Assembly (NCBI GenBank): GCA_949152475.1
Contig: OX424561.1
Location: 29,320,481 to 29,384,480, forward strand
DNA length: 64,000 bases
Origin: Terebella lapidaria
Lineage: Eukaryota > Annelida > Polychaeta > Terebellida > Terebellidae
Reading direction: 5' to 3'
Shown piece after piece: positions 12,401 through 21,989 of this stretch (the first letter of the stretch is position 1; each line of letters begins with the position of its first letter). The notes beneath the pieces were generated by a model that saw only the letters and a program-made list of their open reading frames with translations, did not search any database and had not been told where the DNA came from. The translations under genes and the position numbers were made by a program.

Positions 12401-15400
12401 CCACATACAATGGCCTATGTATCCTTTTTTCTCAGTCCAGTATGACCATTTGAAATGATAAGAACAAATTGGGGGATGCCACAGAGCCTATAGGCTTTTA
12501 TGTCTAGTTTAGTCTATTATTGACCACAATAAAAATAGTTAAGACAAGAAATATTTATTATTGGGCTCAACAAGGTAAAGATTCTGTCCAGTAGACATTT
12601 TATGTCTGTAACCAAATAAGTTAACATTTTTTTTGCTAGTTAAGTCTATTATTGACCTCAATAAAAATAGTTAAGGTGAGAAACAATTATTATTGAGCTC
12701 AACAAGGTTAAGGTTTTGTCCAGAGGAAATTTCTGGGTGTAACCGAATAAGTTAACTTTATTTTTACATGTTAAGTCTATTATTGACCACAATGAAAATA
12801 GTTAAGACAAGAAATATTTATTATTGGGCTCAACAAGGTGAAGGCTTTGTCCAGTAGAGATTTTATGGCTGTGACCAAATAAGTCAACATTATTTTTTTG
12901 CTAGTTAAGTCTATTATTGATCACAATAGCTTTTTATGAAAACATTGATCAACTTTTACTTTGAATTTCAACTTGAGACCATGTTTGGCTCAAATTATGA
13001 GTTAAAATATAACTTATGGTGAAAAATTCGATCTGGCTCCAATTTTGTCATCTTGAAATGCAGTTTTGGTCAACTTTTACTTTGATTTTCAACTTGTTTG
13101 GCACATATTATGAGTCGAAATATAACTTATGGTGAAAAGTTCGATCTGGCTCCATCTTGAAATGCAGTTTTGGTCAATTTTTAGTTTGAATTTCAACTTG
13201 AAACCAAGTTTGGCACATATTATGAGTTAAAATATAACTTATGATGAAAAGTTCGATCTGGCTCCAATTTCTTCATCTTGAAATGCAGTTTTGGTAAACT
13301 TTTAGCTTGAATTTCAACTTGAAACCAAGTTTGGCACATATTATGAGTTAAAATATAACTTATGACAAAAAGTTCTATCTGGCTCCAATTTCGTCATCTT
13401 GAAATGCAGTTTTGGTCAACTTTTACATTGAATTTCAACCTAATACCAAGTTTGGCACATATTTTGAGTTGAAATATAACTCATGGCGAAAAGTTTGATC
13501 TGGGTCCAATTTCGTCATCTTAAAATGCAGTTTTGGTCAACTTTTAGTTTGAATTTCAACTTGAAATCAAGTTGGGCAGGTATTATGAGTTAAAATATAA
13601 CTCATGACGAAAAGTTTGATCTGGCTCCAATTTTGTCATCTTGAAATGCAGTTTCGATTACCTTTTACTTTGAATTTCAACTTGAAACCATGTTTGGCAC
13701 ATACATATATTATGGATCGAAATATAACTTATGGTGAGAAGTTCAATCTAGCTCCAATTTTGTCATCTTGAAATGCATTTTTGGTCAAATTTTACTTTGA
13801 ATTTCAACTTGGAACCAAGTTTGTAAAATATTCTGAGTTGAAATATAAATAGGTGAAAAGATTGATCTATGATTCTGTAATTTCGTTATTTTATCAAACA
13901 TGTCGAATGGAAATTCATATAAAGAGATTTCAGTGGTGATTTTGAATTCGACCTTCAATAACCTCGGAAAATCAGTGCAGCAATTTTGGTGGGGAAAAGA
14001 AAACAGTTGTGACTTGAGATTTAACATTTCTCTGGTAATCTTTTTTAGCCCTTGCTCTAGTTTTTCACACTTGACAGTGATATATTTGGGGCAACAGAGA
14101 TGATAGGGCTACGGGGGATACACCCAAGCGGTCGTAGGCGACCGGAAGCGTCTAGTTCTGATGTGGTTAGGGGATTCGATTTTTGTTTGTGACCATATTG
14201 TAAATGTTATTGAAATGGTGTACAGTGGATCCTGTGTTAAAGACCACCTGGTTTGAGAGACCACCCTGTGTTTTAAGACCGCTCCACTTGGTCCCAAGTG
14301 GCCTTTTATGATGTAAATGAACCTGTAATGAGAGACCACCTGTCATTTAAGACCACCTTTTTGGGGTCCCTTGGGTGGTCCTAAAACACAGGATCCACTG
14401 TAAGTAAAGGGTTCCAACAATCTTCTTTGTTGTCTCGGTGCTGATATGAAACATAAAATAACGTTTTCTGACCACTCTGTATATATTGCTTATCATGAAA
14501 TTTTTGCAAAACAGTACATTGTATGAAATATGTTCTGGAAATAATGAGGATGTACATGTAGAAGGTGAAACAGCTTTGATTCATGTCTCACAGGCACGAA
14601 TGTCCATGAGCAGAGTCGCTCTGATGTCTGTCGGCTGCGGTTCAAGTCGGACGGCTTCAGTCGGTTGTATGCTCTCAGTCAGCACCAGAAGTCCCCAGGA
14701 CTCATCCTTTACAACTCCGGTAATGATCTACCTTGTCTGTGAGGTCTATAGGCTTTTGATACAGTTTCTAAATTTTGATGCAATTTTGACTTTGAATCCT
14801 GGAAAATGTAATGAAATGTGAAAAGTCTGAAAAATTTCACTGGAAATTTTGAGGTTGATCCATTTCAAAGAATGTGTGTGTACAGTTTCTGTGGAAATGT
14901 AGAGAAAATCTCATGCATACAATCTAACCCAGAAAATTAGCCCAAGGGCTAAGATAGGTTACCGGACAACTTTAGTTGAAACAGGACAGGTGAGATATTA
15001 TGACGTTAAGATAAACCAATCATCTTCGTGAACTTCAATGTCATCATTAAGTGATCAGCATATAACCTTGTATTCATGTATGTTCAAAATACAAATACAA
15101 GGTCTATCTACAAGTCTTTTGTCTATAAACGAAATTTACACATTTCTTGTTGGACGTGACACTGAGATATAGCACTCAATGTCATCTGACGTCAAGTTCA
15201 ACGTCACCCAAAAAAGTCACATATATATGTGGTATACATGTATATGACTTCCAATTCCAGCTATACCTACAAACATTTTTTGGCTGTAGAGGCCAATTTA
15301 CACACTCAAGGGGCCTTTTAAGCAATTCGAAGCACTCCATCTTTATACACAATCTCAGGGACCCCAATTAGCATGTTTTATAACAAAAATCTCAAAACTG

Positions 15401-18400
15401 ATCAGATAAATTTGAAGGAAAACGACCAAAAATTAAATTTGGGGCCCATTCAGCCTAAATTTCTAGCCTTTTGAGCAATTCAAGGCACTTTATACACTAT
15501 ATACATATTTATACACATCATGTCAAAAACCCCAATTACTATGTTTTGAAATAAAAATCTCAAAAGTGATCAGACAGTTTTCGATTAAAGACAAACAAGG
15601 TGCAAATTTGGGCATTTTTCGACTCAAAAATGGCTGTTTTGACCTTTCAAGGTCATCCAAGGTCAAATTCAAGGTCACCACACAAGTCGCCATATATGAC
15701 TTCCCATTTGAAAGTGCCAATATCTAAGCTCTATCTTTAAGCGTTCTATGAGTACAGTCCGGGCAGCTCCCATTATGAAGGAAAAAGGTGCCGAAAATTT
15801 TCTAAGTCCAAATTTTTTTTCAAAGGGTGAAAAATTTTTTTTTGCCTAGAAATGGCCTGAAATGGATAGTAACGCGATTTGGGGCAAAAAAAAATTTTTT
15901 CGCCGACCTGTCAAAAATTCAAAATGGCCGCCACACGGAGACCGGCGATTCAAGGGCAACAAAACTTATACAGATCATAAAGGTACATAAGGGGAATCTT
16001 CTGAAAACGAAAATCTCAAAACTGATCAGACAGTTTTCGAGAAAAGACAGAAAAGCTGCAAATTTGGGCATTTTTCGACTCAAAAATGGCTATTTTGACC
16101 TTTCAAGGTCATCCAAGGTCAAATTCAAGGTCACCACACAAGTCGCCATATATGACTTCCCATTTGAAAGTGCCAATATCTAAGCTCTATCTTTAAGCGT
16201 TCTATGAGTACAGTCCGGGCAGCTCCCATTATGAAGGAAAAAGGTGCCGAAAATTTTCGAAGTCCAAAATTTTTTTCAAAGGGTGAAAAATTTTTTTTTG
16301 CCTAGAAATGGCCCGAAATGGATAGTAACGCGATTTGGGTCCAAAAAAATTTTTTTCGCTGACCCGTCAAAAATTCAAAATGGCCGCCACACGGAGACCG
16401 GCGATTCAAGGGCAACAAAACTTATACACATCATAAAGGTACATAAGGGGAATCTTTTGAAACAAAAATCTCAAAACTGATCAGACAGTTTTTGAGAAAA
16501 TGGCCGCCAAAGTCCAAAATTGGCCATTTTTCGTCAAAAATGGCCGCCATTTTGAGAAAAATGCGAAAATCAAAAAACTAAAAAAAAACCCCCTCTTGAA
16601 ATATTTTTAGGCATTTTTGTGCAAAATTTCAGAAAAATCCGCCTGTAAACTTTAAAGATACAGCTGTGGACGGACGACGGACGACGGACGACGGACGGAC
16701 GACGGACGCAACGTGACGGCAATAGGTTATCGGACCATAGGTCCGGTAACCTAAAAAAAAAATTGCAATTCAATGCACACTATAGTAGTGTGCAAGTACA
16801 CTTCTCGAATGACAATTCTAACTCGGAATATTTATAAATGTTATGAAGAGGATCGAGTTGATGTGGAGCACAGTGCCTGGGTCAACACCACCAAGGAAGC
16901 TATGGAATTCCTGAGACAACATCCAGAACACTGGGAAAACTACGCAGCCTGGCAGGACTGGGTGGATAACAACATCAGAGAGGTCTGGATTCTCTTTTAT
17001 GTCATTTCTTGTAATGGCTATACAATGATTGTCTAAGATGTGGAGTAGCTGTGTTGGCTAGATTGTGAAGAACTAACACTGCTTGAGTCGTTTCAAAGCA
17101 TATTTTGTGTAGCATAATTTCCCAATGTATAAAGCAGTGTTCATCATGTATTAATAATCGACTTTTATTTTGGGCAGAAAGAGGAAGGACCTTTAGGTCA
17201 GTTGAACTTGGATGACCTTGCTGATCCGAGAGACCACCTTCAACACAGCCTGAACAAGATCACGGGGCAGGAGGCCATTGTCCCAGGGAGATCTTCTCTG
17301 GACTCCAGCTTTGCGGGTCAAGGTCTAGGAAATCCTCTTTCAGCGAGGATGGACTCAAACATACCCAACATAGACCAGGACTTGGAAGATCTCTTTGGGA
17401 TCCAGGAGGCAAAGGATCCATATAGCGATATTTTAAGGCCACAGTGGTCGGGGAATACAGACAGGAGGGAAGGAACAATCGCTGACCAAGGTCTCCAGGG
17501 AAACCACCGCGGGAATGGCGGGGATGACCTCGACGAAAATTCCTTTGATTATCTCAAGAGAATATACGATGTGCTAGGTCTGGATGATAAACTAAACTCG
17601 CCGAACATGCAGTATCCAGGTCAGGGGTACGGTGATCCAGAACAAGGCAGGATTAATCTCGCGGATGGAAGGATTCCAGGCCATGATAGAAGAGGTTGGA
17701 ACTCACAAGAAAGGCAGACTGGAGGTCGCAAGAGAAGACACGTTGGACCTCATGATGAGGGGGGACTTCAACGCCTCATCTCAACAGGTCCATTTTGAAG
17801 CATATCTCAAATCTGGAAATAGAATATATGCTCTAATCAAATGCTAATCATCTCTTCTTGATTTGAAACAAAAGTTTCTAAGCTGAAACAGTAGAAAACA
17901 AAGAAAGGATGCATGTATGTTTGTAAATCAATGTTAACCGTTAATAAATACCTTACTAGTATGTTGAAATCAATTCAGGAAGCCCTAAAACTTGGAATGA
18001 CCAAGATAATGACTGACCTACTGGAAACAATAAACATTTTCTCTATGCGCACTGTTTCTCCCATCCATTTCACATCACACATAGGTACCCTCGCACCACC
18101 TCTGCTCCCCGCTGACCACCCAGACCACCCCCACACGATGGATGTGGTGTTCGCCACCTACTGGTTCTACCCGGCGAAAACTGAAGCTCTTCTACCGGAG
18201 GACCAGGAGTGTATCGAGAGGAGAATGGCCGACCAAGCAGAGCGTTTCGATCCTAACGGTGAGATGACCATTATGTCTTGAGCATGGGTGGCGAAATTGT
18301 GTGCTTTTGGACAACCATGCAATGGTGGCAAGAAAATGTTTCAAAGGAAAGTCAGCATGTTCAGTAAGGCATAGAATGTGCATCACGGCTGATCATGAGG

Positions 18401-19118
18401 TCAAGTTTGATCATAATGACAAGTGCATTGTAACTTGTTTGTACTAATATTTGCTCGCATACTGACCTAAACTGTCATTCAGAACTGTTGCAGTGAAGTC
18501 TCCGGTGTAACAATTGTAAAGTAATGTCTGTTCAGAAGTATTTACTAAATTTCTGCTATACGTATTTTTGAAACAGGAAAGTATTTTGGTATGGACGATG
18601 ATGCGTTCGGTCACGTTGTCACTAAGGAGTGTCTGGCTCAGAGCAACCATCAACTGCCAAATGAAGGAACCTACAATAACCAACATACATACAACCCTTA
18701 TAATGTCCACATGGGCCAACTGACAGTCTACAGGTAGGCGGCCTACATTTAACTTTCATTTAACGTGGTAAAAGTGCTATGAAAATCTTCTTTTCAGCAT
18801 TCAAAATGTTAAAAAAAATAATCATCACACACAAATATTTTTTGTAGTTTCTGGTAAATTTCTGACCTTATTTGTATCAATGGCCTTTGGCAAATTGTGA
18901 TGGTCAACTTGGAAAATATCGAAAAGTTTCCATGATTCTCCCAACGCAGAATGCGTCTGAAGTGCACCTGTTCTGATGCTGACCTGGCAAGAACCCCGAA
19001 CAGTCGATGTAGCCAAGTGCTGCCCTTCGACCAGCAGCAGTGGGCAGGGTACATGGGTTCCCATGGTGACAGTCACTGGCGACCCCTGGGGAATGACAGA
19101 CACACCGTGAAATCGTGA
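6462..19118 (+). CDS. FAM234-like (ITFG3 family) type II membrane protein with FG-GAP-like repeats
   Basis: Fourteen coding exons join in frame: 6462-7254, 7663-7871, 8275-8443, 8625-8851, 9123-9304, 9518-9614, 9831-10014, 14594-14719, 16849-16982, 17178-17787, 18085-18258, 18577-18733, 18950-19118 (the last ending in TGA), after an untranslated exon implied by the acceptor at 6451; the thirteen listed coding pieces total 3,231 bases, 1,076 residues. Residues 1-150 are cytosolic, Ser/His-rich; a Cys-rich stretch (KQCCCSC) precedes one membrane helix at about 160-182. The outside part carries repeated acidic loops of the FG-GAP kind: DVNSDGVLD (about 249), DLDMDGVKD (318), DLNGDGVAD (369), DLNHDGVED (485). 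The phrase HPCLGGLLALDG is typical of FAM234 proteins. Known FAM234A/B proteins have about 550-620 residues; here about 450 more follow, including a Gly/Asp-rich segment (about 708-911). Exon 16849-16982 has weak splice sites. Function of the family is poorly known. The start was chosen as the first ATG after the acceptor in frame. Confidence 0.82.
8605..8622 (+). repeat. Poly-C tract forming a splice acceptor
   Basis: An uninterrupted run of C sits directly before the AG at 8623-8624 that starts the FAM234-like exon 8625-8851. It serves as the polypyrimidine tract of that acceptor. Confidence 0.85.
10125..10565. repeat. Tandem repeat, 168-bp unit, two full copies plus a partial
   Basis: The phrase TTGTGAACGC recurs at about 10126, 10294 and 10462, a period of 168. 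Each unit carries GATCCCGACACCAATCGATT and GTTGCCGTGGCAACTGAATT; the latter contains the palindrome GTTGCCGTGGCAAC. It is part of the 3' side of the outer Helentron-like element. Confidence 0.85.
10730..11182. repeat. Tandem repeat array A (131-bp unit), first part
   Basis: Units with GTCTATTATTGACCACAATA recur at about 10761, 10893 and 11024, a period of about 131, with a short 32-bp internal duplication near 11056. The array is cut at 11183 by an inserted element and resumes at 12509. Confidence 0.85.
11183..12508 (-). mobile_element. Helentron-like element nested inside array A
   Basis: On the - strand it starts ACTAGAC at 12508, with the hairpin AGCCTATAGGCT and subterminal repeat GGCATCCC (about 12472). 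It ends at about 11184 with the hairpin CCCGATT-TTC-AATCGGG followed by ATGCCT, so GGCATCCC recurs inverted. Near this 3' end a block RC of 11245-11290 (TCCGGAAACCAAA, then GGCGGAAGAAAAAA) matches blocks in the 147-bp family at 35860-35895 and 37078-37100, which ties the families together. The flanks rejoin to an uninterrupted array A unit, with insertion in a TT context. Confidence 0.7.
11560..11800. repeat. Short tandem repeat, about 72-84 bp unit, three copies
   Basis: The phrase CTGTCCAGCACAGC with CTCTCAGCCAG and CCTTACAAGATCAGCC recurs about three times. It is the minisatellite core of the nested Helentron-like element. Confidence 0.8.
12509..12930. repeat. Tandem repeat array A (131-bp unit), second part
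   Basis: Continuation of the array interrupted at 11183; GTCTATTATTGAC is found again at about 12511, 12645 and 12775. Together with the first part this gives about seven units. Confidence 0.85.
12940..13870. repeat. Tandem repeat array B (121-bp unit), about eight copies
   Basis: The phrase CATCTTGAAATGCAGTTTTG recurs at about 13050, 13275, 13396 and onward with a period of about 121; one unit is about 17 bp short. Each unit holds TTTGAATTTCAACTTG. It is the second core array of the outer Helentron-like element. Confidence 0.85.
14223..14400. mobile_element. Pogo/mariner-like MITE (178 bp, TA-flanked)
   Basis: The ends are inverted repeats CAGTGGATCCTGTGTT and, inverted, CAGTGGATCCTGTGTTTTAG, with GACCACC following, flanked by TA at 14221-14222 and 14401-14402. 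There is no ORF. CAGT-type termini with a TA target are usual for Tc1/mariner/pogo derivatives; several internal GAGAGACCACC/AAGACCACC words are present. It lies in the same FAM234 intron as the Helentron-like nest. Confidence 0.75.
14928..16752 (+). mobile_element. Helentron-like element, third family (456-bp internal duplication)
   Basis: Near its start is the hairpin TTAGCCCAAGGGCTAA (14937-14952) and then AGGTTACCGGAC. Its end is a hairpin AGGTTATCGGACC-ATA-GGTCCGGTAACCT (16724-16752) that carries the same 12-mer inverted. The inside has a block repeated at a 456-bp offset (15611 and 16067), CAAGGTCA-rich words, ATGGCCGCC words and a GGACGACGGACG run near 16672-16710. There is no ORF of weight. 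The architecture matches the other Helentron-like elements here. It lies in the FAM234 intron 14720-16848, and its end is about 95 bases from the next exon. Confidence 0.6.
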
Positions 19119-20733
19119 TCGTTGATTTGTGGAGTTGTGAATGTTGGTGCTACCTTTGCATTTCAGTTGTCGATTTCGTGTCTTGTCATATGAATTTTTT
19201 GTTAGACATTTGTGTATCACATTGATGTGACCTGTTTCAACACTGTGTACTGCACTTGAAAAAATGATTCAATATCATGATGTCTCATGGGTATAATACA
19301 TGTATATACAACAATGATCATGTATATACAACAATGATGTAGTTGATCTTTGATGTGTGTTTCTAAGTCATTATATCTGGGCTGGTCTGCTGCGTTTTGC
19401 TATTGGTATACATGTACGTATTTAGATGTTTACGTATTCTTTTTTGCATATTTTAGTATTTTGAGTGGCTTTTCGTTGCAACCAGAGATGCATTGATACA
19501 TTGCTATGACGGAGTTGGCAGTTGATTCATACCGGTATACAGTAGCTGTTTTATCGATGTGTTTAATATGAGTGCCACTATAGACATTGCAAATTATAGG
19601 AAATTTACATCACTACAACTTGTTTCGTGTTAACAGGAAGTGCGCACATGTGTATAACTGCAGTTTTTCTGCTTGTCTGATGTTAGTATGTATGATAATG
19701 CAAAAATAAAATTTGAAAAATTTGGAATGCCACCTGTATGGCAAAATAATATAATGGAATCTGTATACATCACTTTTGTGTGTGATTATTGCAGTAGGGC
19801 ATAGTATTTACTGATAGACCTCTGGAACATGGCTACAAGTTGGATTGTACATGTAGGAATTGAAGTCAATATTCTCTATCAGGTAAAGTGGGGGCATTTG
19901 GGCTAAATATGCTCTGTAGAACCGTTCTAGGCGATAACAAGTCTGTCGTGGAATCTGTGATGAATGGTTATTGTGTCCTAATATCATGTTAGAGGGGACA
20001 ACACTGGAAAATTTTGTCAGTTATTAAATGGTGTTCATTAAGGATTGCACATGTATAGAACAGACTACGAACAGCCGAGGGTTACGATGAATACATAAAT
20101 CAATCAATGAGGTTTAATGCGAGGATTAACGAGTGTAAAGTCATACCCATAGGCTGTGAGTTGTCTATTGTACTTGTACACAGGTTCATCTATGTAGAAT
20201 AGCCCGGTAGACGATGGTCTAGGCTATTGTTGAAGGTGCAAAAAGTGGTACAAAAATGAATTTTACATGTACATGATTTTCTTGGAAATATGAATATATA
20301 CCAAATAGACTCTGTTCTATGAAGGCATCTCCAATCTCTTTGCTGTATTGCCCTGAGCTCTGTGTGTGGCATTATGATCTAATCTAGTCCTTTGATTTAT
20401 TTGTACATTTGTTGTGTAGACCATATTTCAGATATATGTCATTGTGCGATGTTTTCTATTTACTTTTGATGTGTTTATATTCATGATATTGTTAGAAAAC
20501 CTAGTCATTCCTTCTGGGAACTTTTGTTTTCCACTTTCCACAACAAGTCCAGTCATAAGTTTTGTTGACTTTTTTGTGCCGGGATAAAATCAAAACTGCT
20601 GCGACATGTTTTGGAATTGAATAAATTCATGACATCTTTGAACACAATTATACTTGCACTATGATTGGTTGGTAAAATGGTGTTTCATTTTGACTGGATT
20701 CGAAAAAGTTACAACAGCTACAAAGAAATGTCA
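19119..20733. other. 3' UTR of the FAM234-like gene and intergenic tail
   Basis: Non-coding AT-rich sequence after the TGA, with a likely polyadenylation signal at 19705. The rest, up to the BTBD9 polyadenylation signals, holds nothing I recognise apart from a short TGTATATACAACAATGAT duplication near 19300-19335. Confidence 0.55.
19705..19710 (+). terminator. Polyadenylation signal AATAAA for the FAM234-like gene
   Basis: AATAAA lies 587 bases after the stop codon, followed by an AT-rich stretch and GT-rich sequence. It is the best of the few candidates; the true 3' end is not shown by the sequence alone. Confidence 0.4.
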
Positions 20734-20748
20734 TTTATTCATTTTATT
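20734..20748 (-). terminator. Polyadenylation signals for BTBD9 (two overlapping-region AATAAA)
   Basis: TTTATT at 20734-20739 and 20743-20748 reads as AATAAA on the - strand, about 1.25 kb after the BTBD9 stop. This gives a 3' UTR of about 1.25 kb without long ORFs. Confidence 0.4.
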
Positions 20749-21989
20749 TATATATCAGTACATAACACACGGGTGCTGTTCTTTCTAAACATTTGCCATA
20801 CAGGCCAATGAGGGAAAGTTATTTGAATACAACAAACACACTGCATACAAACAGAAACCGTGCACTGATATTCCATCATTTATAACAAATGTTCATACAT
20901 AGTACACATGCATACAGAGACATAGAATAGATTCAACAGTGAACCAACTACCGGTAGATGATTTTTCTTTCGTGAAAGAATGTATATTTCTACAGCGTGC
21001 AGTTGCAACAAAATACATATGATGAAGTGGAATAAAATTCAAGCAATATGGAGGAAGTGCAAAACTGCAAATAAACCTGAAAATACAAAGAGAAATTTGA
21101 GGACATCTCTCAAAGAAAATGAAGGTCTGAACAAATCGAGATTTCAACAGAAACATAACTCAACATTTTCAACTGCTGATAAATAGAATTTGCACAAGAC
21201 AGTGATACATTGAAATGAAGACATAATATGACACATGTTGTGAGAAAATGACAGGAACAAAACTATCAAACATGGCACAGGAAACAAACAATGATGAAAA
21301 TGAGTATATATTAAAAACTTCAATGCAAAATTTACAAAGATCCTTCCACAGTGGCCGTGATAACTGTTGCTCACACTCGATGCATCAATCACGTAATATG
21401 TACAATATGCATACCCTATAGCATTCCATCTTTGAACTATCCACCGTCCTTTCAGTGAGTGTAGTTTTCCGGCAGACAATTTCGATCATTTCTTCACATA
21501 CCCAGCAGGTTCCGGCCCTGTTCTGTGAAATCTATACCAACTTCCTGTTCTTTCGCTTCCTCATGCCATCATAAATCATCCATGTACAAAAACCTTTTGA
21601 GCGGCGAACAACAATGTAAACCTTGAAAAGTCTTTCCAGCTTCAGCAAAGATTTTGCCAAAACATACAAAGCGTCGAGAGCAGTTTATTTACATACACAA
21701 GTGTTTTGTAATGAACGGAAAACATTTCACAGGGTAGCACTTTTGTTTTACATCTGGCACATGTAATACTGTTTTGCTTGAATCTATCACTAAGCATGAA
21801 TATTTTTTTTATCCATTACGCAACTGACCAGCAAACTTGCCACACATAATATCTACATTATATTCCTATCGTAAGTAAACATATCATATAACATCTGAAT
21901 CACAATTTTTGTTCCTCCTTTCACATAGAATAGCATCAGCAATAGATCACCAAGCACCAAGATTCAACACACAAAAACCCAAGAGACTC
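20749..21989 (-). other. Probable 3' UTR of BTBD9
   Basis: AT-rich non-coding sequence between the BTBD9 stop (21990-21992) and the candidate polyadenylation signals. No repeat or RNA gene was recognised. Confidence 0.45.

Larger units (their letters stand above)
10051..14156 (-). mobile_element. Non-autonomous Helentron-like element (outer copy, central tandem arrays)
   Basis: Read on the - strand it starts ACTAGACG at 14156, followed by a small hairpin (GGTCG-CCTA-CGACC) and the subterminal repeat GTATCCCCCG (about 14115). It ends at 10051 in a hairpin whose last arm is the same GTATCCCCCG in inverse orientation (10051-10079, stem of 13 with one mismatch). The inside is tandem arrays of 168-, 131- and 121-bp units and has no long ORF. 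This plan (5' start, subterminal inverted repeat, minisatellite core, 3' hairpin, insertion between two T with no target duplication) is that of non-autonomous Helentrons (HINE / mollusc 'pearl' type). It lies inside a FAM234 intron and is split by another element at 11183-12508. The family assignment is inference from structure. Confidence 0.65.
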
